Shown here one piece after another: positions 11,484-23,524 of a stretch of DNA of 64,000 bases. The stretch spans positions 3,660,001-3,724,000 of the forward strand of contig OU612065.1 in assembly GCA_914767715.1 (NCBI GenBank). The letters run 5' to 3'. The position numbers and the translations under genes are program-made. The number at the start of each line of letters is the position of its first letter. Position 1 is the stretch's first letter. Below the pieces are notes generated by a model that had not been told where the DNA came from, searched no databases, and saw only the letters and a program-made list of their open reading frames with translations. This stretch comes from Membranipora membranacea (Eukaryota > Bryozoa > Gymnolaemata > Cheilostomatida > Membraniporidae).

Positions 11484-14400
11484 ATGTTGAGATATCTCGT
11501 CCTTCTGTCTGTGCTGTCATGTGTACAGGGTCTCTATGAAGGCATGTACTGTGGAAAAGAAAACTGCTATGACGGTAAGATCACATTCTGATATTAATTC
11601 TATAGCTATGCTTCACCTGTATGGCATTTTAAATGTTGAAAATATAGGTCAGGTTCACTGTTTTATGAGTATGAGTAAGTATCAAGTAAAAGCAGTACGC
11701 TATACAGTATATGCAGTTGCTTTTTGTGATAAGTCGCTGAGTATCTTTAGGTTCCTCTATTTTGTTATTTTCCAAATTATGTTGTGATTCGAGATTTCCT
11801 ATCTATACATTAACATTGCAAGCTCTGGTTCTGGTCTTATGCTGTGTCACTGGCATTATTTTACTCTGTTTTTAGTGTTGGGTGTTACTAGGGATGACGC
11901 AAAGGTAAATACACCAAGTTAAATGAAGTTTATGTCATTGACCACCTTAACCGGCGGTTCTTCTCCGCCAAATCCCCTTCTCAGTGGTATACCATGAACA
12001 AAATCGTAAATCTATTAATTTTTGAAGTCAATTAACAAACTCAAGCACTTTAATAGATCATAATGGAATGGTATTTCTTATCTATGATACATATATTTGA
12101 GCCTTAATTAAACTTTTAAATAATATCTCATTTGTGAAAATATGATAATTTACCCATATCATATATATTCATAGTCTGATATTGCTAAAGCCTACCGTAA
12201 GCTTGCACGGGTGTATCACCCTGACCGGCATCAAGGTGAAGAAGAGAAAACAGAAGCGGAGAAGAAGTTTCAAAGAGTTGCCACAGCTTATGAGGTAAGA
12301 TGGTGTTGTCTGGTCAATCATTTAAAAAATTGAGGTGTCAACTGCAGCCAGCAGATAATTTGTCATTCCTCTGTGTAATCTTACTCATATCAATTGTCAG
12401 ACCTACAAGCTTTGGATATTGTTATATTTTCATCATTTCTTCAAGAATTCATTTCATAAAGTGACAACCTGGGTAATTATAAACTCATTAGAACTGATGA
12501 ATGTTACATTGATGTGAACAATATATCTAGGATATAATGTTTGGTGATGACATTATAAAGTTAGATATTTGTCTGTGTGTTTTAGATTTTACGTGATGTC
12601 GACTCTCGTACAGACTATGACTACATGTTAGATAACCCCGGTGAGCGTCGTACACTCTAAGAGCTTTGAAAACCTAATCAACAGTTGAATTAACCTCTCA
12701 TTTTTTTTTCTGCTAAAAATACTTAGGAGCCCAGAATAATTTCTTTTTATATGATGCTTTGTCTGATTTAGATGAGTTCTACTGGAACTACTATACATAT
12801 TACTACCGCCGAGCCCAGCCCAAGGTGGATGTTCGTATTGTGATCGCAGTCACTATATCCGTAATATCAGCCTGTCAATACTATGTTGCGTGGAACAACT
12901 ACAAGTCAGCAGTATACTACCTGGTACAAGTACCAAAACACAGAATGAGGGCCATGGAGATTGCAAAAAAAGAAAAACTATTTGAAACTGATAAGAAGAA
13001 ACAGCGGGGTAAAAGCAAGGTAAGGATATGTCTATACGGCTGAACTTTCTTCATTTTCCATACCAGTTTGTGAGATGAGTCTCGTTGTATGATATGGGGT
13101 GCAGTAATGTTTTCCTGTGATCAACCATATTCGTGAGCTGTTGAATCATCACTGAATCTCATTCTGTTGAACTACTCTTTGTTAACTTTCGCAGAGTCAA
13201 ATACGTGAAGAGGAGGAAGAAATATTGAAAAATATTATAGAAGAAAAAATGGATATCAGGTGAGTTATTTTAATTATTAAAAAATGTACAATTGTGTTTT
13301 TCTGTATAGAGCAGGTGTTCTTTAATGTCAAAAGTGACAACGCACCTAATATGCTGCTTAATAATTCAAGCGCAATGCTTATTTTTTATGCTATCTGACA
13401 GTACTTACCCTATATTTACCCTATAACAGCGATGAAGACAGGTTAGTTTTTTTATGTTGAAGTGGTGGAAGCTTTTGGTTCAGGGTTTATAGAGTGTTGA
13501 TGAGCAACATCTGTCGCTCTCCCGGGGATGGGATCGCTAAATATGGCCAGAGGCAAATTCTTGCCATGTAATCAAGTCATAACTATTTTTGACACATTGT
13601 GAATTTTAAAGTAGATCATGGACTTGGTAATACCTACATGAAGAGTCACTCGAATGTGTGTCTCAACTTGTCCCATCATATGTTTATGCTGTACCCTTGC
13701 TCTGGTAACCCTTACAAAGCAGTCATAGGCCTACACCAAGGAGGAAAAAGTGTGATCACTCACAACTCTTCATCCTTTTAAAAGATTTTATGTAGATATA
13801 TATTGCGGGTTCCTGCAAGAACAGCCTTGTGGCATTTATCATCATCATTGTGGCTACTAATTCGGTAACCTGTAGCTTTCAAACTATACAAGGTGGCTAA
13901 ATCCTCACATGTGTTAACATACGTGTCATCCCTGGTAACACCCTGGTAACACAGTAGGGGCTTCAACACATGTCAGTAATTATAACCAGCGCTAAATAGT
14001 TCATGCTAGCATGACATGTGAGATTAAGATATCGAAAAGTATAATTATTGAACATCTGCGTATGTGTTATGCCGTTAGTGTTAGAGTAGTCGATCTTGGA
14101 ATGGAAACTTCAAGCGCTGCGTCATCTAAAAAAGTCAATAGTCAAAAATATTGTAGCTATTTGGTTTTCCACTGTCTCTGATGAATATCACGGACTACCA
14201 GACCAGAATCAGCTCTTGTACAAGTACAGTGCATACAATGCTGTACATGCTTAGTTCAGTTTTATCTCTACAAAAGTGTTACTTTTGGCAAACACAGAAT
14301 ACATTGTATATCTATAACTCCTCGTTTGTTCACAACCACCTGCCGGGAGCTGCGGGTGCCTCGTGTCAAAGTCAGATAAAAGTTTTATAATGTTAGTGTT

Positions 14401-16515
14401 TATGTGTTGCAGAGGTGGATATAGTAAGCCCCACTGGTCTGACGTCTTATGGATACAGATACTCATAGCTCCCTATACCTTATTCATGTATCTTAAGTGG
14501 TATGGTAACTGGTTATGGAGGTTCAACGTTAACGGAGAGCAATACGGGGAAGAGGAGAAATTTTATCTGATCAAAAAATACATGGCGTGTACCAACTCAC
14601 AGTGGGAGGTTAGTAACCAGCTGATAGCTTGAGACTTGAGTGGCTGTTGGAGGAAATTGTGTGGCACTAGTGAGGAGGAAGGGTGCCACTAGGTCTGTCT
14701 AATAACGCTGTATACGACATCGATATCTAATTGCTAAAAATAGATACGGCAACATAATCCAATCTATCTCCGATAAAGCCCTGTTTGATGACAAATAACT
14801 GAAACAAGTAGCATCACAAGTAGGAAGCACATTAATCTTAGCATAGTATATTGTATCAAACAGGAGGCAATTAAAAAGAGAATAATGGAATCAAAAGTAG
14901 ACAAAATTCTTGAGCCACGTCATTCCCGGTGCAGTCATTCCCTCCAGCTCCTCTGTGGCTCACATCCTTGATTGTACATTGCCAACGATACCATGCCATC
15001 CTGCATCTCTCCTACTGAAAATCATTTTGCGAAACCTCAAATTAACTTTTAGTAGTAATTTCCGGAGGACCATAAATTATCTAAGGTCTCAGGGAAAGTA
15101 CCGGTTTCAAAGATAAATTACATGACCACAGTTACTGCTCTTTGGTTGACTCACTATGTGATGCCCAAAAATCTTGCCAAGTAGCTATTAACTTATGTCT
15201 TCAGGAGAGTGCTCAATGATTTATATATACCAAGAAAGCATGATTAAAAGTTGATGAAAAATACCTAAGATTATATCAGTGATATGCTGGTTACAATGCT
15301 GGCTCAGGGAATTACTCAAACTATAGCTCAATGTAGTAATAGCTTTCAATGTACATATGAGAAGAATTTGTAAAGAGGATCCATACTAAGTGGTTGTCTC
15401 TTTTTATTTGCGTGACATGCATCCCTATATTTTACAAAATATGTTTTAAATTTATACAAAATTTCAAGATACTAGAGGCCATACTCTATGGCACTTCAGT
15501 GAATAATTTAATTTGAAAAAACATGTTATCATTGAATTTAGGTAGATACAACATTATACAATGAAAATGAGGGTATTTTCAATTCAAAGCACATATTAAA
15601 CCGTTTTTTAAAGGATTTAATGAATGCGCTATCCAAGGAGTAACAGGGTTACTCCTTGTTCTATTTATCTATTAGAATTTATCAACTAACTAAATGATAG
15701 CCGGATTGATAGCATTGTGCGTGACGAGTTGTACCTTTTCTTTGAAGAGTGTGGATGAAGATCAAAAAGATGAATATCTGAGGCTAGAGCTGTGGAAGAA
15801 GGACAAGTTTGATGTAAGTTTTTTATATCCATTATTTATGACAAGACAAATATAAAAATCTCATATGTCATGATATACACGTACCGTAATCCCTCACCTA
15901 TAAGTCACCGGACTTATAAGTGAATCACCCCCCTCAGAAAAAATAAAAATGCTCCAGCTATAAGACACCCCACAGCTATAAGACACCCCACCGCTCTAAG
16001 ACACTCACTACACTACATTCACTACAAATGAACTAAGTAGTTTTGGGAAAAAAACTGCCCTCAGCAGGTTTCGAACTCACAACTCCATGTATACAAGTCG
16101 AACGCTCTACCACTGAGCTATTCATCTTCGGTGATTGTAAGAGGTTCTGGTCCAAAGTAGATATGTTAATGCTTCAAATGATAGTCGCGTCTATATACTA
16201 CTCTCTTATAGCCGCCTTCACTTATACGTCCGGATCTATAGGTGAGGGATTACGGTACCATGTGCTACTGGTTATGTAATAGGTGGTATAGGCGTTAATC
16301 GTAATACGATAGAACCAACAAACTCATATATATCTCATTTATTTGGTATTGCCTTCTTTATGATGTACTGTCATATGAAGTTTTATATTACTTAGATTTA
16401 TAAAGAGGAGAGAGAGGCAGAAATGAAAGCAAAACTAGCTGAGAATCCAAGATATAAATCTATAAGAAGGTATCTAAAAAACAATAAACAACAAATGACA
16501 TTTGGACCAGAGTAG
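11484..16515 (+). CDS. DNAJC25: DnaJ homolog subfamily C member 25
   Basis: J-domain co-chaperone of internal membranes. Nine coding exons: 11484-11574, 11876-11904, 12175-12294, 12586-12640, 12772-13019, 13195-13259, 14413-14608, 15748-15813, 16396-16515; 329 residues with all phases closing. Order: N-terminal signal/anchor ([11 protein letters not shown]); [12 protein letters not shown] opening the J domain; HPD at residues 55-57 (VYHPDRHQG); a tyrosine-rich segment ([13 protein letters not shown]); a hydrophobic helix at about 119-138 ([13 protein letters not shown]); a basic and acidic coiled region; a second hydrophobic segment ([15 protein letters not shown]); [12 protein letters not shown]; and a basic tail ending QMTFGPE. 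The human protein is about 360 residues, so this is near full length. A possible 12-base in-frame microexon lies at 13430-13441. AATAAA signals follow at 16842 and 16921. Confidence 0.95.
15881..16258. mobile_element. Inverted-repeat element carrying a tRNA-Thr-like sequence
   Basis: Terminal inverted repeats of at least 21 bp (GTACCGTAATCCCTCACCTA at 15881, complement ending 16258). Inside, on the minus strand at about 16062-16130, lies a tRNA-like body: A box TAGCTCAGTGGTAGAGCG, a TTCGACTTGTA anticodon-side segment and B box GAGTTCGAAACC. A GCTATAAGACACCCC motif is repeated in the left half. It sits in the last intron of DNAJC25. Confidence 0.8.
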
Positions 16516-18092
16516 ACAAAGAGGTAGACAACGACAACCGATCTCTAGAGCAAAGATGTGACACTCAATTTATTCGAGACATGAGGTAACAGTCACTTGG
16601 CTTTATATCAATTTTTTTTTAGGAAATTGGGGATTTTTCATCCTCCATCGATACACCAATTAGTACATGAGAATCTCCGCACAAGTATGCACATGAACAT
16701 AACAAGAATTTTAGCTTTTATCTCTATTCATCAGTAGGCTAAGGTGCTCAGGCGGGTTTGAAAGCTCTTAACTACTTTATTTCATTCGTAGAGCATTCCA
16801 CTGTTTTTACACAGTTTCAGTGCAATAATCGATCATAATGTAATAAAAGTTTTGGAAAGTAGCTGATCATCTCCACCTACATGGATGTGGCATGTATAAT
16901 AATAGTTGTTTATTTACAAAAATAAAAAGATAGGCTCATTCAACATACATACTCTACAATTTTGTTCCTGATTACTTTGTTTGGGGGAGTAGTGTGATAG
17001 ATTGGTGGTTGATAATGAAATGCCTCTACCAGCATCTTGCACCGTTTGAGCACTTAAACTAGTGGTAATGCAGCAATCTGAGATTTTTGTATTTGTAAGA
17101 GCCCTAGTTCTATGTATCCATAAAACTCCCTACCAACAGCTGTTACTAGATCTGCAGTAAAACTGTCTCGTCAAGACAAGCTTCTTTTCGCTGCAAAGTT
17201 CTAGGTATGCCATTATTAAAGTCGGTCAACCCGGGCACGCTATGAAAATCTTTGCCTATGGCTGACACAGATGTGTTTTACTCCTGTTGATGGCCGATTA
17301 AGTTCTAAGATCACTAAGGAATATATTATGAAGCTTGTTCTCAGATATGTGTAGCAATGATGATATATCCATATTAAATGACAAACCAAGACATTGTCCG
17401 GCTCTCTGTACATAACATTTGAATATAGATGTGCTGAGATACAAAATATAACCGATCCTGCCTTTTCTGGCAGCTCAGGACTTTGAATAACTACTAAGAG
17501 ATGTGCATGTGTAAAAATGAAACTTGTGGGATGTTGATGTAGGCATTAGGTCTAGAAGTTTTCCACATATAATCTATTTTCTAACCAAGAAAAAATCACT
17601 TCTTAATGCTTATCTTATCACAAGAACCAGCCTCATTTACAAGTTTTTTTTTCTGAAAATCCAGTATTCTTAGTTTTGCAGCAGGGGGGTCTTTTTCCAG
17701 CAACAATTTGTGCTTTTAGTACCAAATATCCATCAAATAGCATCAATTAAATCCATTATATTCCTGCCGGTCCAATACAACTGAAACTGATACAAGCATT
17801 GAGGGACATTATAATCTTTCCTCATACTCATAGTCACTGTCCCACCCTCCGTGATATTATAAGCAACTTCAAACCAGGGAGTTTAGGACTCTAACTCCCT
17901 GTTCCAAGTTGTGTTCTAGTATAAGTTGTCTTACCATTGATTTATGGAACTTTGGTCTATCGCAAGGAATTTAGGCTAGATTTACATATTGCTTAGCAAC
18001 CAATGCCAATACCAATACATATTCTTGTAACAGTAGAAGGTGAATTCTCTATCATTCTAACTCTGTTGTCACATACTTCTTAACATTTAGCA
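16516..18092. other. DNAJC25 3' untranslated region and CFAP161 5' flank
   Basis: Polyadenylation signals AATAAA at 16842-16847 and 16921-16926. A half-hairpin motif CTCGTCAAGACAAGCTT near 17167 resembles the hairpins at 49487 and 53495. An acceptor-like TTTAG at 18086-18090, just before the CFAP161 ATG, suggests a noncoding first exon upstream. No other gene recognised. Confidence 0.45.
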
Positions 18093-20879
18093 ATGGCCAC
18101 CAGGACCTACAACTCAAGAGTTAGGGTAGCTAACTGGAATGAGGAGATTCAACTTGAGGAGGTATGTAGTACTTCACATAAATAGTCATAAATAATCTTT
18201 GTATGTTGTATGTATGTTTTTACCATCAACCTCTTTCTTAGCAAAACCTCATATTTATTTTAATAAGATATAATTATGTACTTATTGCACTGCCTTTCCT
18301 GGAAAGCTAGATAAAATGGCCCAAAAACACTATAATTTTCAAAACTCATAATTAACTTAAGACAGGGCTCTGTTTGAATTATCAGTCACATTTATATCAA
18401 GCAGAATCTGTCTGCCCCTGTTACTCCTCATCTATATACTTCTGGATACTTTGGAATACGCTTCGACCCGGACAATATAAGCTAGGGGGAGCGGACAGCA
18501 CCCCTCAACACCCGGCTAATGTTACCGAGTCACTTCACACTCTCTCTCTCTAGCACAATGGCACTCATTAAGGATTTATACCTACTCTATGAATTGTTTT
18601 AAACTATGGCCCTGTCTTGCACATAAACTATCCCTAAACTAAACTCTAACCTGACTATGAATAGGAGTCGGTGGGTGGATTATGTGGATGCCAACATGTT
18701 TGTTTATATGTATGATAATCAGGACCGGCCAAATAAAATCATTCCTTCACTTTAATCTGCATGCTTCAATTAATTGTTTTACATTATAGGATACCATCAA
18801 AGATTTCCTTGAGAAAAGAGAGAGAGGAGAACTTCTCATACAGAAATCAGCTGATTTTGCTGCGATTGTTCTCAAAGAGGTAAGTAACGCTATAAAAATC
18901 GACCGGGGCTCGTGCTGCTCATAGCTCGTGAGCCTCTTACACTACCATAACACACAGCGATAACAACAGGACTTTTACAGGAATATCAGGGGTACTCGGT
19001 ATCATTTGAACTTCCGTTCACACAGGAATCTAGCCTATGTTTTATAGGCTTTGTTGAGGCAAGCTAATAAAAATCATTACAAACGTTTTCTGATTTTAAT
19101 TTATGATGTTATTAACGTTATTATGATGAACTTTTACAGAATACCCTAAGCATTGTCAACGATGGAGCTCTTCACATTGGTGACAGCTTCCAGCTGGTAA
19201 ATCCAGCTGCTGCGGACAGAACTAAGTACTTTGCTAACATTGACCCCAGAGATGAGTCATGTCTGTCTGTTAACATATCGGCTTCAAAACTGCTGCAGGA
19301 GAAAAGGATTGCTGGAACCTGCCCTGTTTCCTCATCGATCAATCACACATCACCTTTTGCAAGGAACACTTTTGTAATTGAGAGGTTTGTTCATCTGCGT
19401 ATACTCTAGATAACATTCACCAAACTCTCCCTTATTAGTTTCTCTTACAGCGATAGGCATCTATATATATATATATGCTTATACTGAATTGACATGGTTA
19501 CCTTTGCAACTAGCAATGATTTATATTTCCCGCGCCTTATTCAGGCTAAGTGATGTGTATTTTAAACTACTCCTTGAGAAAATTTTAAATAAGTCTACTC
19601 TGTTGTAGCGTTGACGGGTCTCCATTGCAGAGTCAGCTCCATTTTAATCAGCCATTCTTCATCAGAACAACAGAAAGTGGTGGAAATGTGAGTATAAGGC
19701 CAAAACTTGAGCTAAACATGGGTTATGGGGAATTAGGCCTGAGATTAACATGTATATTATTGAGTATTATTTGTTACCAATATCATGATGATGAGGCAGA
19801 GAAGTCAATTCTCAATTTGTTTGGTGATGCCCTCTAGATGCAATGCTCAGGGTGTGCTGCTTGCCTTTATATCATTTCAGCAGGCGAGGCATATTGAATG
19901 TCAGTATTTGTCCTTCTGTTAAAACTACCCTTCGACCTCTACTGACTGAAATAAACCTAATAACAAGCGAACAAGTAAGACAGGGTAGCATGATGGTTTA
20001 ACATTATCCCTAATGAAAACATTGAACACTGGACCAACTATCCCAACCAAATAATAATAATTCATAGAGAAAAAAAATGATACCTTGCCTCCTGCAAACT
20101 TTGAACCTTTGAATTTATTTTTGATTCAGCTGTATCTGTGCAGTGACACTTTGAGCATGCAGAGACAGGCTAAGAAATCTCGACACCAGGAGGTTCTACT
20201 CGTACCAGAGAGGAGTTTCCTCTGCCAGTGGCATATTGTGTTTCTCAATCCTCTGATGCGAATGGAGATGGAAGGCCGCCCAGTGCCAGTAAGTACGGCA
20301 TATTTGCTGTAAATTGATTGTAATTTCTTTAGCCACCAAGTTATGATTAACTTTTCACGTTGCCGTTGTTATTAGGATATATGATAAGTTTGAAACTACC
20401 CTGTATCATATTTATTTTTACCATTTCAAAGGTTAACCAGAAAGTCATATTAGTACACTCCAAGACAGGACAGGCTTTATGCATTGAGGAGGCATTTAAA
20501 ATCAAGTGAGTACGCAATCAACTATGACCTTTCACACCTCGATAATACCATGAAGATATTCAATTGTTATTATTAATATTATTGTTGTTATTATTTTCAT
20601 GTTTCATGATCATTGTACACCAATAGTTTTAATTTTGCATCACAATCACTAATTGTGACCCAATTAACTTAAAACCATGAAACTTATTCTTACACAAAAA
20701 TAAGCCCCCCCCCCCTCTTAGCATGTCTTACCTTATGCAAAATCATAACAGACATTAAAACTGCTATGTTTTTCAGGACGATGCTCGGGTTTGAATATGA
20801 GGTGACAGCAACCACCTGTCTAGACTCTCATAAAGCAGAGAAGGAATGCAACCACTGGGTTTTCAGATCTGGAAACTGA
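18093..20879 (+). CDS. CFAP161: Cilia- and flagella-associated protein 161
   Basis: Axonemal microtubule-associated protein (vertebrate C15orf26), a doublet-microtubule inner protein in motile cilia. Seven coding exons: 18093-18161, 18790-18879, 19140-19384, 19609-19687, 20130-20288, 20432-20505, 20777-20879; phases close to give 272 residues (human about 300). Recognisable blocks: start MATRTYNSRVRVANWNEE; coiled acidic/basic segment DFLEKRERGELLIQK; DGALHIGDSFQLVNP; FARNTFVIESVDG; LHFNQPFFIRT; the central block ending WHIVFLNPLMRMEMEG and PVPVNQKVILVHSKTGQAL; terminal EKECNHWVFRSGN. Acceptors are TATAG, TTACAG, TTGTAG, TTCAG, CAAAG and TTCAG; donors are GTATGT, GTAAGT, GTTTGT, GTGAGT, GTAAGT and GTGAGT. 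Tail-to-head with DNAJC25. The start follows the family N terminus. Presence implies motile cilia. Confidence 0.93.
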
Positions 20880-21446
20880 TCCTTTCGGTGTATTGTCAAC
20901 AGGAGTAATGAGTTGCACCATCCATAGATATAATATTAATAATATGGCATCATCATTGCTATTCAGCTGAGTGTTATATGTATGAACCTAATTATATACA
21001 TCGCTTTCACATCAAATTATGGCAATTATTTTTGTTTGAAAACACTTTATTCTTGGTACTTCATGAAATCGATGTATAGTATAAAATATATATATACCAG
21101 TTAAACAATACATAAAGTCATATCAATATATAAAATGTATGTACTCTCTTGTATCATGTCATGCTACTGCCATATAACTAATTGAGAGTTGGAGAGATTT
21201 AACTCCTTATTTCAGTTGAGCACTTCTAGATCTTTGTCAGGACGGTGTTATGATTGGAAAAAGCAAACAAATATTTATGACTTGTTTCTCAAAACCCCTG
21301 CAGCAGTCACAGATTGTGTTTTCCATTGAATGTATGAATAACTCTCTTTTGTTGTCAACATGATCATGCAAAGTTGTATACAAATGAGATGAATTACGGT
21401 TTATACCAAACCTATTGTCTTAATAAATGGCTGGGGTTGGTTAAAT

Positions 21447-21676
21447 GTTGGTTAAAATTGCAAGGGTTAGTCACTCACCACATCGTGGCGGCAAAATGGT
21501 GTGTGCCTTAAGGTGCAATGACTGCACCAATTTGCTCTCAGTTTGTAGGCAGGTTTGAAGCACACCTGGGGGTCCAACAACTCCCAGTAGTCAGTGGACT
21601 GCAGTGGGATTCGAACCCACGACCGTCAACACTTGCATGCTGGAGGACCGGAGCTCTAACCACTGAGCCACCTCAT
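21447..21676 (-). mobile_element. tRNA-derived SINE
   Basis: On the minus strand the element begins with a tRNA-like head: A box GGCTCAGTGGTTAGAGC and B box GGGTTCGAATCCC. A body shared with the copy at 32594-32813 follows (CTGCAGT, TGGGAGTTGTTGGACCCCCA, GCCTACAAACTGAGAGCAAA). The head here is full length. Confidence 0.85.
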
Positions 21677-22387
21677 ACTCCTAGCCACCTCATACTGCCA
21701 GATGCTACCGTCTTACTTAGGTCCATGAGTAATAACAGGTATAGTAATTGTAATTGCAGTCATTTTGGCCGCATTTTGCAATAAAATAAATACCCATTGG
21801 ATGAATGAGTTGGATTCAGGGAGAATGGTGATGTGAATCAGAGCCAGCACATTGGCTGTTGGGGTGCTGACTGTGGACTGTAATATCAATTTTACCAATA
21901 TGAAAGGAGTTACTCTCTCTTTATTTTGGGGAGGCAATTCATTATTTTAATTATTGATAAAAATAAATAACTGAGTCACAAATATAATATAGTGTGAAAA
22001 CTAGGAATTGATTGAGCAGTTTTTTGGGTTTGGTACATTCAGCCCCTACCAAAACTCTGGATTCTATGTCTTTGTTAACCGCTAAAAATAAAAAGTACAG
22101 AATTGGAAATTGAAATCTGTAAGTGTGAGACCAACTCAACTCCTTGGTGAGACTTGAATATGAAAACTTGCTTGGTCTTACCAATGAAGAGGGAGTTCAT
22201 TGGTCTTACAAGTAGCAAAGAGTGAAACTAATACCAATCATCTCTACTCATGAGACTTGGTAAGCTTGTTGGAAGAGAGTAGCATGTCTTGATCACCGAA
22301 CAAAGCTGATCAAGCCTCACTCAAGCAAGGCAATGAAATCCCTCCAGTCACTGATCAAGGCAGGCCATCTTTCTTCTCACTTGTTTA

Positions 22388-22524
22388 AGTTAGTAGTAGC
22401 TGTTACTCAAGGGCCCTGGTACTTACATACATGCCTTTACTTTGCCAATGTCCATCGAATACTGAAGCCTGAAGGCATTATTATGTAAGTCCCAGGGGCC
22501 CATGAGTAACAGCTACTACTAACT
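22388..22524. mobile_element. Small inverted-repeat element (MITE-like)
   Basis: Terminal inverted repeats AGTTAGTAGTAGCTGTTACT at 22388 and its complement ending 22524, continuing imperfectly to about 40 bp (GGGCCCTGG / CCAGGGGCCC). The core of about 50 bp is noncoding. Confidence 0.75.
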
Positions 22525-23524
22525 AAGATCTTATGCTGAAGGGCCCATCCATGCTGTTACTCCATGGTAGTACGTAGCAGATCTAGACCACTCCTCAGTG
22601 GGGACCTCCTTTAGTAGATCATGTATTAAATGACATGTATGTTTTACTAATTCCGACTCAGAGGGTCTTTGCCAGGCCAAGGTCAATGTGTTGGCTCTGC
22701 TTGTTTGTTGTTGTCACTATGAATATTAGGCACATAATCCTCCATCATTATTGTGCAAAAGCTGCAGCACTTCTGTACTATATATTTATTTTATACAAAC
22801 CTGTGATATGATGAGACCAAGCCTAGTCCCTCACTTCTTTATAGACTTATGAAAATCACACTGTGCCCTCTCTCTTTAGTTTAGCATTTATAATCACTCC
22901 TGTGTGGTAAACTATAGGAAATAAGTTTATAATTGATTGGGTGCCATTTCTTGTAGAAGTGTTCTCAGGGAGGGTGGTATCATATGCAAAAGTGAACTGG
23001 CATTATCGTGAATGGATGAATGATTTTGATTCCCACTGTTACTGTAAGAATGTCAGCAAGCTAATTCAGCAGCTTTGTGGCATGTTGATTAAAAGGTTGA
23101 TTAAAATCGGATGTCTTATCACACGCCACATCCCGAAGCATAAGCGGCGAAATTGTAGTGCCTTAATGGCAACAGGGAGAATTCTCCCTGATAACAAGGC
23201 CGCAATATATGCGCAAATTTGGCTTGTTGTAGTACATTTTGTAAAACGAACAATTATTGTGACAAAGTCTGTTGGCATATGCTGGTGCAGCAGTATGGAT
23301 CAATATCTCCTTGGTGTGACTGCGCATAGCCGTGAATAATACACATCTCTAATACCAGCTCTAGGCCCAGTTACTCAAGTTGACATGTTTAACCATATGA
23401 TTATGTATTAATTCAATGAGTTTAAATTAATTCTTGGTTTCACTTAAACTGATTAACGGTCGTAATCACTCCTAGCAGGATACATCACATGTAATGTTAT
23501 AAATTGCAGGTTTTTGTCTCAGTG

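Larger units (their letters stand above)
20880..23524. other. Intergenic between CFAP161 and TOPBP1
   Basis: Contains a SINE (21447-21676) and a small inverted-repeat element (22388-22524). An AATAAA at 21422-21427 is about 540 bases past the CFAP161 stop. A 132-codon open stretch at 22941-23339 matches nothing I recognise; it has the 18-base palindrome CAGGGAGAATTCTCCCTG near 23176 and is more likely TOPBP1 5' noncoding or repeat sequence. An acceptor TTGCAG at 23504-23509, before the TOPBP1 ATG, indicates a noncoding upstream exon. Confidence 0.45.

Noticed and set aside
16062-16130. A functional tRNA-Thr gene
   Set aside because: The anticodon arm and acceptor stem do not pair properly, and it lies within an inverted-repeat element.
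22941-23339. 132-codon open frame upstream of TOPBP1
   Set aside because: No recognisable family, overlapping open frame on the other strand, and an imperfect palindrome at its centre; more likely noncoding or repeat sequence.
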